A DNA stretch of 64,000 nucleotides from assembly GCF_001043175.1 (NCBI RefSeq), contig NZ_CP011494.1, forward strand, positions 3,934,598-3,998,597. The letters are read 5' to 3'. The notes beneath the pieces are model-generated. The model searched no databases and was not told where the DNA came from. It saw only the letters and a program-made list of their open reading frames with translations. The translations under genes were made by a program, and so were the position numbers. Source of the DNA: Marinobacter psychrophilus. Lineage in GTDB: Bacteria; Pseudomonadota; Gammaproteobacteria; Pseudomonadales; Oleiphilaceae. Within the stretch, counting starts at the first letter, position 1; each line of letters begins with the position of its first letter. Positions 18,227-27,517 of the stretch are shown in pieces.

Positions 18227-18856
18227 ATGTTTGAGTTTTCAAGTTTCGCTGCCGCACTGGGAGTTTACGTGATCGGCACCGCAAGCCCGGGGCCAGGCAA
18301 CCTGGCGATTGCGAATACCTCGCTCAATTACGGGCGCACACCGGGCCTGGCGTTGGCCGCCGGGGTCATTTCCGGATCGTTATGCTGGGGTGCAATGACG
18401 GCTGCCGGCGTCTCGGCGCTGTTGATGTCCAACACGCAGGTGCTGGTGTGGTTGAAGATATTGGGCGCCTGCTATCTGTTCTTCCTGGCCTGGAAGTCGA
18501 TCCGCGGTGCGCTAGCGCACAACGCCGTGATCATGGAGTGCTCGCAGGATAAACAGACGCGCAACCTAGGCTTCTATTTGCAAGGGCTGGGCATTCACTT
18601 GACCAACCCCAAGGCGACCTTGACTTGGTTCACCGTGACCACTGTCGGACTAAGTGCCAGCGCGCCGATCTGGGCCAGTTTTGTCCTGGTGGCGAGCTGT
18701 GCGGTTTTGGGAGGCGTGATTTTCTGCACTTATGCACTGGCCTTCTCCGCGCATTCGGCGGAACGGTTTTTCACCCGTACCCGTAAATCGTTCGGGCTGA
18801 TTTGCGCGGTCTTTTATTCGATGGTAGCCATCGGTTTTCTCAGCTCACTATTCTGA
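18227..18856 (+). CDS. LysE/RhtB-family amino-acid exporter
   Basis: A 209-residue membrane protein with about six hydrophobic segments and the family's N-terminal motif SPGPGNLAIANTSLNYGR (about residues 20-37), followed by G-rich LALAAGVISGS. Such carriers export amino acids such as lysine, threonine or homoserine derivatives. GAGAGGG precedes the ATG by 6 bases. Its likely divergent regulator is broken, so the gene may now be constitutive or silent. Confidence 0.9.
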   Translation: MFEFSSFAAALGVYVIGTASPGPGNLAIANTSLNYGRTPGLALAAGVISGSLCWGAMTAAGVSALLMSNTQVLVWLKILGACYLFFLAWKSIRGALAHNAVIMECSQDKQTRNLGFYLQGLGIHLTNPKATLTWFTVTTVGLSASAPIWASFVLVASCAVLGGVIFCTYALAFSAHSAERFFTRTRKSFGLICAVFYSMVAIGFLSSLF

Positions 18857-18946
18857 GGCACCGGTAAAAGTTTCATCCATAAAACGAGAAACTATCATGC
18901 ACATCCGGGCACTAACTTGGCAATTGCCTGACTGTAGTGAAAACAG

Positions 18947-20164
18947 TTAGTGCAGCTCATCCCGGTTATCGGGGGCAGTAGAGCCAAGCGTATCAAACTC
19001 ACCTTTGCCTTCGGGCTTTATATCTTCTGCATTTCTGGTTACCGTCTTATTAATCGGCATGCTTAACATAATTTTTGCTGAGCTTTCGACGTCAAAATCA
19101 ACCAGTTCAATGCGCTCAATCAGGATGCTTCGAGCGTCGAATTCTTGCTGGGTTATATCCGTAATTGGAAATGAAAAATTCGCGCGTTCTCCTGCACGCA
19201 TCTCCTTATTTCGCGATGTATCTATTGTTTCTCCGTTGCGCGAATACGTTACTCTGACAACCAGAAACGTCGCCGTTTGCGCTAAAACGGAAACGCTTAT
19301 ATCCACGTTCGTCATTCCCATCGAGCTATCAACAGGTGTCATTGAAAACCCGGTGATACTTAATTTCGAATCAACAACTGAAATAACGTGCTCTATTTTT
19401 TTTGTAGAAGGCTTTCCGTTTATTTCACCGGTGAACTCTGCCTTGAAGGTATGAATTCCAGATTTTTTTGGTATGTACTGCGCCAAGTAGCTTTGGTCTG
19501 TAACATTAATTCTTACACCGTCCGGGCGAACCATATTATTTGACACGGTCAAACTATCAATTTTTTCGTTAGTTTTATTGAAAACCTCGATGGTGTGACC
19601 TTCTATGCTATTCTCTACGCCATGTGTTGATAGCGACATTTGTATTATCGTAGGCTGCCCAACCTGTATTCGGGTTTCGTAAGCGTTTATCCACGCTGAG
19701 TACTTCGGTATCAGACCGATGCTAAGTTGGAGATCAACGTTTTTTTTGCTATCTCTATCGGTCTTTAAAAATTTAACCGTCCACTCACCAGGCTTTGGAT
19801 CCACTATTCTTGGAAACCCCCATTGGTTTACACGTGCTTCAGGGGGGAACGTTCTAGAAGGAATAAAATAGCCTTTTCCAGAAGAGCTTGACGCTACCCG
19901 TTTATTATCAGGATCGAATAGCTCAATGTGAAAATCCGAGTGTGTCGACTTAACAGAAAACGTCATACCGCTTTCGTCTGTATTTACTGGCACAAAGATT
20001 GGGAAGATCAGGGATTCGGTATCTGCGGGTATTCTTATGGCGGCGACTTTATGGGTATTTATCTGCAAATTTAATGAGGCGTTTGGCGCTGATGGCGCTT
20101 CATTACACCCTAAAACCATAAGGCAAAAAATAACAACGAGTAAGCCTTGAACGCCATTTCTCAT
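18947..20164 (-). CDS. Orphan AT-rich lipoprotein with adhesin-like beta domains
   Basis: A 405-residue protein that I do not recognise. A lipoprotein signal is clear (MRNGVQGLLVVIFCLMVLGC, acylated cysteine at 20). The first 150 residues resemble pre-peptidase C-terminal (PPC-like) beta-sandwiches, with HIELFDPDNKRVASSSSG and PKPGEWTVKFL. The rest is beta-strand rich with Ig-like spacing, including GTNVDISVSVLAQ-type strands near 290-360, and ends in a charged tail. Codon use is clearly more AT-rich than in the flanking genes, suggesting transfer. No operon partner. Confidence 0.8.
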   Translation of the reverse strand: MRNGVQGLLVVIFCLMVLGCNEAPSAPNASLNLQINTHKVAAIRIPADTESLIFPIFVPVNTDESGMTFSVKSTHSDFHIELFDPDNKRVASSSSGKGYFIPSRTFPPEARVNQWGFPRIVDPKPGEWTVKFLKTDRDSKKNVDLQLSIGLIPKYSAWINAYETRIQVGQPTIIQMSLSTHGVENSIEGHTIEVFNKTNEKIDSLTVSNNMVRPDGVRINVTDQSYLAQYIPKKSGIHTFKAEFTGEINGKPSTKKIEHVISVVDSKLSITGFSMTPVDSSMGMTNVDISVSVLAQTATFLVVRVTYSRNGETIDTSRNKEMRAGERANFSFPITDITQQEFDARSILIERIELVDFDVESSAKIMLSMPINKTVTRNAEDIKPEGKGEFDTLGSTAPDNRDELH

Positions 20165-20218
20165 GATATTCCCTTCGTATTTGGTCTACACCCAAACTAT
20201 AAAACATCATGATTCATA

Positions 20219-20403
20219 AAAATGTCACTGTATACACAGATTATCGACGTTTTTTAAAGGGAAAGTTTGATGATTTCAAAGACCCGCAATTGCGGCACAC
20301 TCTTGAATACTTTTTTGCAATAGACGTTATCAAAATAGCGTAGCGAGACCTGTTCTTGAATGAAACAAAGGACTCGCTGGATCCACTAGAAACAGGAGGG
20401 TGA
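20219..20403 (+). pseudogene. Small open frame with in-frame amber, possible gene remnant
   Basis: From the ATG at 20219 the frame reads MIHKNVTVYTDYRRFLKGKF and on for 44 codons to TAG at 20351-20353, then continues in frame with RDLFLNETKDSLDPLETGG to a TGA near 20402. The composition on both sides of the TAG looks protein-like, and a single G-to-T change from GAG would create the stop. No domain is recognised, there is no clear ribosome site, and the opposite strand is also open. The call is tentative. Confidence 0.3.
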
Positions 20404-20430
20404 TAAGAATCACCACTCCAATCTACAAAT

Positions 20431-21609
20431 TTAACCAATAATAGGCAAATTTCTCCACGCTCGCTTGTGTAACAACTCGCAACCATTTTCAGTTATCAGA
20501 ATATTATCCTCATGCACCATCATTTTTCCTGGGGCATAGGTCATACCCGGTTCCAATGTGAGAATCATGCCGGCTTGCAATTCCACATCACCGTTTGGCA
20601 CATTTGAGGGCCACTCTGTCAACTGCATACCCAAACCATGACCCATACGGCCGACATCGTTACCCAAGGCGCCCGATTTCTCTAGCACCGACCACATCGC
20701 CTGCCAGACTTCGCCAGTCGTTCTTCCCGGTGCTGCGATGCGTAAGCCCGCTTCCGTGGAGTTATATACTGCATCATAAGCATCCACAGTTAACGCATCG
20801 ACCTGACCAAAGGCGTAATTGCGATCGAAATCACTGAAGTACCCGTCAAAATTAGCGCCCGTATCAATTATCAACACATCGCCACTGCCTAGTTTACGGT
20901 CTGTTGGGCCCATGATGATGTTGTCATACCCGCCCTGTCCCGAAGCCGAAATCAAATATGGGCACGCATCCGCGCCCAGCCGCAGCATTTCCAGGTGCAT
21001 TGCCTTGCACGCTTCACGCTCTGTCATGCCCAGTTGCAGATGCTCCAGCAGAAAATCAAACCCTGCTGCCGTTACTTCGCAGGCAAAGCGAATTTTGGCC
21101 GTTTCCGCTTCAGATTTAACACTGCGTAACCCCCGGATAATCAGCGAAACGTCCACCCAAAAATGCTGACTCAGTTCCTCTTGCAGCAACGCGAAGTTTG
21201 CTGCAGGCATCCGTAAATGGGTTTCAGGCCCCATCATTGCCCCAATCCGCCCGCTGCCCTTGGCACACGAAGACAGCGTATCGGCCAACAGCGAAATCCC
21301 GTCATCCTCCGGCCGCGGTGATGGCCAGCTACGCACATCCTCGATCCAGGTTTGGCGCAGGCCAGCCGCACCTATCTCCGGCACGACCGCGATCGGCTTG
21401 CCACTCACAGGAATCACCAAAAACCATGGTCGGGTGGGGCTCTCCCAGAACTGTGACCTAAAACCGCTAAAATAACGGAATTCAGGTTCCGTAGTAAAAA
21501 ACACGACGTCGATATTCTGCTCAGCCATATGCGCCTGCAATGCCTCTGTGCGAGTTTTAAACTCCACAGTCTCAAATCCGCGTGATGGTGCAATCAAAGT
21601 ATCAGTCAT
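20431..21609 (-). CDS. M24-family metallohydrolase (Xaa-Pro peptidase/creatinase fold)
   Basis: A 392-residue pita-bread metalloenzyme. All five metal ligands are visible: D249 and D260 (IDTGANFDGYFSDFD), H324 (GRMGHGLGM), E353 (LTLEPGM) and E367 (VHEDNILIT). The N-terminal creatinase-like domain has FSGFRSQFWESPTRPW. The superfamily includes aminopeptidase P, creatinase and ectoine hydrolase; this sequence lacks the N-terminal pattern I expect of ectoine hydrolase DoeA/EutD. It is the last gene of the TRAP cluster, 82 bp after dctM, so it probably hydrolyses a cyclic or imide-type amino compound brought in by the transporter. Confidence 0.85.
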   Translation of the reverse strand: MTDTLIAPSRGFETVEFKTRTEALQAHMAEQNIDVVFFTTEPEFRYFSGFRSQFWESPTRPWFLVIPVSGKPIAVVPEIGAAGLRQTWIEDVRSWPSPRPEDDGISLLADTLSSCAKGSGRIGAMMGPETHLRMPAANFALLQEELSQHFWVDVSLIIRGLRSVKSEAETAKIRFACEVTAAGFDFLLEHLQLGMTEREACKAMHLEMLRLGADACPYLISASGQGGYDNIIMGPTDRKLGSGDVLIIDTGANFDGYFSDFDRNYAFGQVDALTVDAYDAVYNSTEAGLRIAAPGRTTGEVWQAMWSVLEKSGALGNDVGRMGHGLGMQLTEWPSNVPNGDVELQAGMILTLEPGMTYAPGKMMVHEDNILITENGCELLHKRAWRNLPIIG

Positions 21610-21691
21610 TTTGGCTACTCTCGTTATTCTGGCCTATGGCCTACAGTAAAAATTACAGATGCCATTAAAGCGGGTCCACATAAACGTGGTA

Positions 21692-23035
21692 TTAGTCGAA
21701 CGCCAAATCTCTCAAAGATAAGGCAACACCCGGGAAGAAAATTAGAATTGCCGTCATAGCAAACAGAATGAGAATGAATGGTAACGTGCCGCGAATTACA
21801 TCCATATACGGCCGATTGAAAATTGCTATAGCAGTAAAGATATCGCAACCAAAAGGAGGAGTAGCGGATCCAATTGCCATCTGCAAAGTAACCATAACAC
21901 CCACAAGCACAGGGTCTAGGCCCACGCTTTCAGCTATTGGCACAAAAATGGGCGTCAAGATCAACAACACTACTAATGAGTCGACAAACATACATCCAAC
22001 GAAGAAAGCGAGTGCTATGACAAACAACACAAACTCTGGAGACGCATTCTCTAGACTTAAAGGCGCCAGCAATTCCTGCGGAATCTGCTCAAAAGAAATG
22101 TACCAGGAAAAAGATTGGCCGATGCCCACCAGAATAAACACCACGGCCGTGATCAGGCCCGTGCTCAAAGCGGAGTCCATCAAGTCTTTGATCTTGAGCT
22201 GACGATAGATAACACACTCAACTAACACCGCATACAGCACGGCAAAGGCAGCGGCTTCAGTAGGCGTCATAATACCGGAGTAGATACCACCAACGATCAG
22301 TACAGGAAAACCCAGCGGCAAAATCGATTTCTTAAGCGCTCGTAGCCTCTCTGCCCAATCCGTTTTCTCCACCAAAGCAATGTCGTCAGAATGCTTAATA
22401 CTGTAGAAATAGCAATAGACCGAAAACATCAATGCCAACAGCAAACCGGGACCGATACCTGCAACGAAAAGCTCACCCACACTGGTGTTAGCCAAGGTAC
22501 CGTACAAGATTAGACCAATGCTGGGCGGGATCAGGAAAGCAATGTCACTGGCGTTAATAATCAACGCCATAACAAAACTGTCTTTGTACCCCGCCTGCAG
22601 CAATTTGGGCCGCATAATTTTGCCGACTGACACCACAGTGGCCTGAGTAGAGCCCGACACCGAACCGAACAGGGTACAACTGATACAGGTAGTAATCGGC
22701 AGACCGCCGCGCATGTGGCCGACAAAAGACTGAACTAGGCCAAGTAGATTATGTGCCGTATGGCCACGAGTCATGATATCCGCCGCCAATATAAACATGG
22801 GAACAGCAATCAGCGCGTTGGGTGATATCCCAGTCACCATCTGTTGAATGATCACTTGAGGATCAGTGGCAGAGAAATGAACCAAGCCGATCAAAGCCGC
22901 GACAGCCAGCGGCACTACCATTGGAAAACTCATGAACAGCAAAATAACCATCACAGTCACGAGCGTGAATGTAATCACGTATATGTCCAGAGTACCCGCA
23001 ACGATATCCGCAAAAAACTGGGCAGCCGAATTCAT
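21692..23035 (-). CDS. dctM: TRAP transporter large permease DctM (cluster B)
   Basis: A 447-residue DctM-family permease with about 12 membrane segments. Motifs include CTLFGSVSGSTQATVVSVGK, IPPSIGLILYG and PTEAAAFAVLYA. The start overlaps dctQ by 4 bp. The protein is clearly distinct from the DctM at 9306, so this is an independent system and not a recent duplication. Confidence 0.93.
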   Translation of the reverse strand: MNSAAQFFADIVAGTLDIYVITFTLVTVMVILLFMSFPMVVPLAVAALIGLVHFSATDPQVIIQQMVTGISPNALIAVPMFILAADIMTRGHTAHNLLGLVQSFVGHMRGGLPITTCISCTLFGSVSGSTQATVVSVGKIMRPKLLQAGYKDSFVMALIINASDIAFLIPPSIGLILYGTLANTSVGELFVAGIGPGLLLALMFSVYCYFYSIKHSDDIALVEKTDWAERLRALKKSILPLGFPVLIVGGIYSGIMTPTEAAAFAVLYAVLVECVIYRQLKIKDLMDSALSTGLITAVVFILVGIGQSFSWYISFEQIPQELLAPLSLENASPEFVLFVIALAFFVGCMFVDSLVVLLILTPIFVPIAESVGLDPVLVGVMVTLQMAIGSATPPFGCDIFTAIAIFNRPYMDVIRGTLPFILILFAMTAILIFFPGVALSLRDLAFD

Positions 23036-23574
23036 ATCCCACCCTCGTCCGGGTCTATATTACTTTCAATAATTTCATACGACAGGTAAATATCGCTGTG
23101 TGTGAGGTTCATGATCAGACTGATAAAATACTGAATTCCCGCCATTGCAAGGCCCAGAGGAATTATTGAATAAATCAGATAAACCGGAATCTGCAACGCT
23201 GGGCTTAGGCGATTAATCTCCTTAAGCTCCAGAACATAATTAAAAGCGAGGTAGGCCAGAAAAAACATAAGCATAGCCGTTACGGCCGCGATCAATATCG
23301 AAATGACTTTTTTGGCTGTATGATTGAGAACGTCGTAGACGGCCGTCATTCGTATATTTCGCCCCTTACGCACGGCATAAGCAAATCCAATAAACGTAAC
23401 AGACACGATTAAAAACTGATTGAGTTCTTCAGCAAAGAAAATGCTTTGGTTAAAAAAATAGCGACCGATTGCGTTGGCAGTAGAATTCAGCATCATGAAA
23501 ACAATAGAAAAACAAACGACATATTTTTCAATCTTTTCGGTAATAAAGCTGATTTTGCTAAGCAGGTATTTCAT
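23032..23574 (-). CDS. dctQ: TRAP transporter small permease DctQ (cluster B)
   Basis: A 180-residue protein with four hydrophobic helices and the DctQ middle motif VRKGRNIRMTAVYD. It is AT-richer than the flanking core genes. It begins 76 bp after dctP and is translationally coupled to dctM. Confidence 0.9.
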   Translation of the reverse strand: MKYLLSKISFITEKIEKYVVCFSIVFMMLNSTANAIGRYFFNQSIFFAEELNQFLIVSVTFIGFAYAVRKGRNIRMTAVYDVLNHTAKKVISILIAAVTAMLMFFLAYLAFNYVLELKEINRLSPALQIPVYLIYSIIPLGLAMAGIQYFISLIMNLTHSDIYLSYEIIESNIDPDEGGI

Positions 23575-23650
23575 TACTTAACCCCCAAACCACCAGTCCT
23601 TTGGTGGCTATCTTCGTTGAATAAATGGTTAATGATGCCCCACTAATCAA

Positions 23651-24703
23651 TTAGGATTTGTTGGCTTCCTCAACTTCTTTAAGCAACCCCTGCAGAATAT
23701 TACGAGCACCTTCACGAGCCGCGTCTTTCTCACTATCTTCGTAAGCATTTTCGACAACGTCGTAATAAGTTTCATGCAACTCTTTTGCAAGCGTCTCGAA
23801 TCGACTGCGCTCTTCTTCGTTCAACATCACAACTGTCATCGAAGGGCGTTCTTCGAGAATGAGATCCATGCTTTCTTGGTTGATGCGAATCTGATAATCA
23901 AACGCGGCTTGCTCAGCTTCTGCGACAGCTTTTTTGATCATCAACTGCTTTTCAGGGCTAATGCTTTTAAACCAGTCATTGTTGGTAGATACGGTAGCAA
24001 CATAAGGCTGCTGGCCCGGGAACATAAGGTGAGTCTGCACTTCATGCCATTTAGCGTTATAGATGAAGTACATAGGATTGACCATGCCGTCAATAGTGCC
24101 TAATTGTAGGGATCCGTAAACCTCGCCCCACGAAAGTGGCGTTGGCGTAGCGCCAAATACTTTATAGGTTTCTACCGGGATCGTTGAGGTAAAAGTGCGA
24201 ATCTTTTGGCTGGCAAAGTCTTCCGGGCTGCGTATGGGCTTGTTCGCGCCCCAAACCATCTCACCTTCTGAAAGCATGGACAACAGCTTCAAGTTTACAT
24301 TTTCAAACTTCTCGGACAGATCTCCGTAAATAGTTTTACTACTCGTCAGTACTTCGCGAATAACCTGTTCATCGGTTCCTAACAAATACGGAAGGCTGAG
24401 TGCCTGCACCTCAGGCACGTAAGAGCCAAGATGGCCCGTGCCAACAGAGACGAATTGAATTGTGCCGTTAGCAGCTAGCTCGACAATGTCGTTTTCAGTG
24501 CCTAGCTGGCCGTAGTAATATATTCTGACTTTGATGTCACCGTCTGATTCCTGTTTGATAACATCGGCAAACTTTTTAGCGTATATTGCCTGAACATCGC
24601 CTTTATCTTCTTCACTAGCGAACTTCCAGGTTTCTGCCTGAACGGTGCTAACGTTTCCTAGGCTAATGCCCAAAGTGATAAGGAGTACGAATAACTTTTT
24701 CAT
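23651..24703 (-). CDS. dctP: TRAP periplasmic solute-binding protein (cluster B)
   Basis: A 350-residue DctP-family receptor with a Sec signal peptide (MKKLFVLLITLGISLGNV, cleavage near VQA-ETW). The family arginine region is IRTFTSTIPVETYKVFGATP (about 165-185), followed by GTIDGMVNPMYFIYNAKWHE and a helical C-terminus. A charged C-terminal extension ends EEANKS. Upstream lies the M20 enzyme gene (63 bp), so the receptor is in the middle of the operon and not first as in cluster A. Confidence 0.92.
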   Translation of the reverse strand: MKKLFVLLITLGISLGNVSTVQAETWKFASEEDKGDVQAIYAKKFADVIKQESDGDIKVRIYYYGQLGTENDIVELAANGTIQFVSVGTGHLGSYVPEVQALSLPYLLGTDEQVIREVLTSSKTIYGDLSEKFENVNLKLLSMLSEGEMVWGANKPIRSPEDFASQKIRTFTSTIPVETYKVFGATPTPLSWGEVYGSLQLGTIDGMVNPMYFIYNAKWHEVQTHLMFPGQQPYVATVSTNNDWFKSISPEKQLMIKKAVAEAEQAAFDYQIRINQESMDLILEERPSMTVVMLNEEERSRFETLAKELHETYYDVVENAYEDSEKDAAREGARNILQGLLKEVEEANKS

Positions 24704-24766
24704 ATAACCGCCTTTATATATTTTATGTTATAGGTTTGAAAAATTTCCAGGTTCAACTGAGTCTAT

Positions 24767-25930
24767 CTATTCGAGAACATTACCAGCCAGCGTGACCCAA
24801 TAGCCCGCCCCATATTTCAAAATATCGTCATTAAAATCGTACTTTGGATTATGGAGTGCACAACCGCCTTTTGATTCAACGCCATTGCCCAACAGCCCGT
24901 AAGCACCAGGTTTAACCCTTAGCATGCTTGAAAAATCTTCTGAAATCGTGAAAGGTTCACAATTAGCATTCACCTGTTCAGCCCCCAGAGCCTGCGTTGC
25001 CGCAACGACAGCAAGACCCGTCTCGTATTCACTATTAATAGTGGGATAGAAGGTGTTGATGAACTCAAACTCGTAGCTTGCTCCTGCCGCCTGACAAATA
25101 CCGGCGACGATTTGCTCCATTCTTTTTTCAATTCGTGCCAGCGTGTCTTCAGTAAAACAGCGGCAGTCTCCTTTAATCACAACCTCAGAAGGGATGACAT
25201 TAACCGTCCCATTGGTTATGAACTCTGTAGCAGATACAACCGCTGTGTCACGGATGGCATTTAAACTGCGAGAAACAATGGTTTGTAATCCTAGTATCAC
25301 TTGTGAACCGACCACAATTGGGTCTACGCCAGTGTGAGGCATAGCTGCGTGACCGCCGATTCCTTGGATCCGAATCTGAAAACTGCTTTCACTTGCCATC
25401 AGCGAGCCGGGACGAATCAGAAAGTGACCAGCCGGTAGACCTGGGAGATTGTGCAGACCATAAACGGCATCAATGTCGAAACGCTCAAACAAACCATCGT
25501 TGATCATCGCCTGAGCGCCGCAACCGTGCTCTTCATCTGGCTGAAAAATAAAATAGACTGTGCCATTAAAGCTGCGATGCTGGGCCAGATAGGAAGCGGC
25601 GCCCAATAACATTGCGGAATGTCCGTCATGCCCGCAGGCATGCATCTTGCCATGATGGCGAGAACAGTGGTCGAAAGTGTTCTGTTCCTTAATTTGAAGC
25701 GCATCCATGTCAGCACGCAGGCCGACACTCGCCTTGCCATCTCCGTTTTTTAAGATCCCGACAAGACCAACCTGTCCAATGCCGCGCACTACTTCAATTC
25801 CCCAAGAAGTCAGTTTTTCTGCAATGAAGTCTGCTGTCTGGTCTACCTCGAAACCACATTCGGGAAAAGTGTGAATATGACGTCGCCATTCGGTCATGGC
25901 TGTTATCAAATTGGTGTCAAATTTGATCAT
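24767..25930 (-). CDS. M20D-family amidohydrolase/aminoacylase
   Basis: A 387-residue zinc/manganese amidohydrolase of the hippurate or IAA-amino-acid hydrolase group. Metal and catalytic landmarks: HACGHDGHSAM at 98-106 and PDEEHGCGA at about 131-139, followed by a dimerisation domain (FQIRIQGIGGHAAMPHTGVD). The start at 25930 follows GGAGGT and overlaps the racemase stop as ATGA, so the ORF's 15 extra upstream codons are rejected. It should remove an acyl group from an amino acid; with the DpaL-like lyase nearby, an N-acyl diamino acid is an attractive substrate. Confidence 0.9.
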   Translation of the reverse strand: MIKFDTNLITAMTEWRRHIHTFPECGFEVDQTADFIAEKLTSWGIEVVRGIGQVGLVGILKNGDGKASVGLRADMDALQIKEQNTFDHCSRHHGKMHACGHDGHSAMLLGAASYLAQHRSFNGTVYFIFQPDEEHGCGAQAMINDGLFERFDIDAVYGLHNLPGLPAGHFLIRPGSLMASESSFQIRIQGIGGHAAMPHTGVDPIVVGSQVILGLQTIVSRSLNAIRDTAVVSATEFITNGTVNVIPSEVVIKGDCRCFTEDTLARIEKRMEQIVAGICQAAGASYEFEFINTFYPTINSEYETGLAVVAATQALGAEQVNANCEPFTISEDFSSMLRVKPGAYGLLGNGVESKGGCALHNPKYDFNDDILKYGAGYWVTLAGNVLE

Positions 25931-26742
25931 GAAGAGACCTCCAACGGCGGCGTATGCGCCGCAAAATGATTGCAATCGGGTTTAGGGGAAAGATGGCAGG
26001 ACAGTAAATGACCGTAGCCGGACACTGCACCCGAGTACTGCAGTAAACGAAGGCTGTGCCATGCCAGTAACTGATTACTGGTGATTACAGGTTTCCCCAG
26101 CTGTCGTTCGATACGCTCAACAAGTTGGGCGCTACGCAACGCGGTACATGAGATAAACAGTAGATCGGAATCAGGATCGCAAGCTTGTATCGCCGCTTCT
26201 TCAATGTCCTGCAGACTAATAAAGGACATAGCTGTGTCGTCTTCAAATCCAAAGCCAGCGATGTTGAGCACCTCGCAGTCAGCGTGCGAAAACGCTCGTA
26301 CCACATCCTCGTTAACGGCTTGGGTATAGGGCGTAAGGATCGAAATTCGCTTAGCATTTAGTTCAGTGAACGCAGCGAAGGCCGCCGTGACAGGATTAGT
26401 AACGATGGCTCCCGGCCGAACCGCATGAACTAATTCTGTTACCCGCTCACTGCCTATCGCTACCGTGCCGGAAGTGCACGCGTAGATAACGACATCCAGT
26501 ATAGTGCCAGGCAAAATAGCATCAGCAGCAGCGCTGATACCCGGCGCCATAGTACGCAGATTTTCGATTGTTAACGGGTTATAGTTGCGTACCCGACTGG
26601 TAAACATTTCTACTCCACTAGGGTATATGCGCCGCAAGTCCTGCTCAAGATTAAAGTCTGTCGCAAGAGTGATGACGCCAACCCGACCTAATGGGGCCAG
26701 GTGATCCAAGGCATAACGCGGTGATAATGTCTCTGTTCTCAT
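25927..26742 (-). CDS. Asp/Glu racemase-superfamily protein (EutA/maleate isomerase-like)
   Basis: A 271-residue protein with two catalytic-type cysteines in YACTSG (about residue 88) and SCTALR (about 200), the pattern of maleate cis-trans isomerase, arylmalonate decarboxylase and the ectoine-utilisation protein EutA. LGRVGVITLATDFNLEQD at the N-terminus fits the EutA/maleate isomerase branch. It is the first gene of the leftward cluster B operon and overlaps the M20 gene by 4 bp. Isomerisation or racemisation of the imported substrate or of an intermediate is likely; the exact reaction cannot be told. Confidence 0.8.
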   Translation of the reverse strand: MRTETLSPRYALDHLAPLGRVGVITLATDFNLEQDLRRIYPSGVEMFTSRVRNYNPLTIENLRTMAPGISAAADAILPGTILDVVIYACTSGTVAIGSERVTELVHAVRPGAIVTNPVTAAFAAFTELNAKRISILTPYTQAVNEDVVRAFSHADCEVLNIAGFGFEDDTAMSFISLQDIEEAAIQACDPDSDLLFISCTALRSAQLVERIERQLGKPVITSNQLLAWHSLRLLQYSGAVSGYGHLLSCHLSPKPDCNHFAAHTPPLEVSS

Positions 26743-26820
26743 TATTTTATTCTCACGCGCCTTTGGGCCTATGAATTGGATGCTAATGCCCGATCAACTA
26801 CGTCAATGCTACGCAACTGA

Positions 26821-26904
26821 TTTGCAGAAATTCATACAATTTGCACCCGAGGATGAGGAAAATATGCAAATCTACGTATATATGTATTTTTATCACACTT
26901 TGCA
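26821..26904. promoter_or_regulatory. Four TTTGCA motifs in the racemase-Lrp control region
   Basis: TTTGCA occurs at 26821-26826, 26840-26845 and 26899-26904 on the plus strand and inverted at 26865-26870, within the 204-bp AT-rich gap between the divergent racemase operon and the Lrp gene. Repeated half-sites of this kind are common for octameric Lrp-family regulators that wrap DNA. The link to the neighbouring regulator is inference. Confidence 0.45.
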
Positions 26905-26946
26905 CTTACCAGAATTCATAGAGCACGTGCCGCACTAGCACTTATT

Positions 26947-27453
26947 ATGCAGACCCAAGCAATGCAGGCATCCAATATGAGCTCAATCGACAACTTTGAT
27001 CGCAACATCCTCAGGATCATGCAAGCTTCAAACCGCACCACCTCTGACCAGATAGCCGAACAAGTTGGTTTATCACCCGCTGCTGTTCAGCGCCGAGTCA
27101 AACGAATGCGTGAACAGCAAATTATCAGCGCCGACGTATCGTGTGTGAGCGCTAAGGCGCTCGGCCGAAATGTAACGTTGATCGTGCAAGTCAGCTTGGA
27201 GCGCGAACGTTCTGATCTAATGGATTTGTTCAAAAAAGAAATGAAAAAACGGGAGGAGGTACAGCAGTGTTACTACGTGACGGGTAGTGCTGATTTCATA
27301 CTCGTAGTGACCGCCTTCGATATGGAAGATTATGAGCGATTCACCAGCGACGCATTTTTCGAAAATAATAACGTGCGCAGTTTCCAGACGCACGTCGTTA
27401 TGGACCCGGTAAAAGTCGGTTTAACAGTACCGGTAGAAGAAAAAAAGGATTAG
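26947..27453 (+). CDS. Lrp/AsnC-family regulator (cluster B)
   Basis: A 168-residue Lrp-type regulator: winged helix (DNFDRNILRIMQ then LSPAAVQRRVKRMREQQ) and RAM domain (YYVTGSADFILVV, DMEDYERF). The ATG at 26947 gives 10 extra residues before MSSIDNFDRN; 26977 is an equally plausible start. Being divergent from the racemase-M20-TRAP-M24 operon and convergent with the DpaL-like gene, it is the obvious local controller. Ectoine-degradation loci carry a comparable regulator. Confidence 0.9.
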   Translation: MQTQAMQASNMSSIDNFDRNILRIMQASNRTTSDQIAEQVGLSPAAVQRRVKRMREQQIISADVSCVSAKALGRNVTLIVQVSLERERSDLMDLFKKEMKKREEVQQCYYVTGSADFILVVTAFDMEDYERFTSDAFFENNNVRSFQTHVVMDPVKVGLTVPVEEKKD

Positions 27454-27476
27454 AACGCATGCTTGAAAAAGGTAAA

Positions 27477-27502
27477 AGTAGGCGGTCACTAGACCGCCTA
27501 CT
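27477..27502. terminator. Bidirectional terminator between lrp and dpaL
   Basis: AGTAGGCGGTC-ACTA-GACCGCCTACT is an 11-bp perfect stem with a 4-base loop lying between two convergent genes (stops at 27453 and 27518). The upstream AAAAAGGTAAA supplies a T-rich run for the minus direction, so it suits the dpaL transcript best. Confidence 0.75.
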
Positions 27503-27517
27503 GAGGACTAATTGGGC

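Noticed and set aside
20241..20486. 81-residue minus-strand frame running into the M24 gene end
   Set aside because: It overlaps the true M24 C-terminus in another frame, has no ribosome site and no recognised domain; the plus strand is at least as protein-like.
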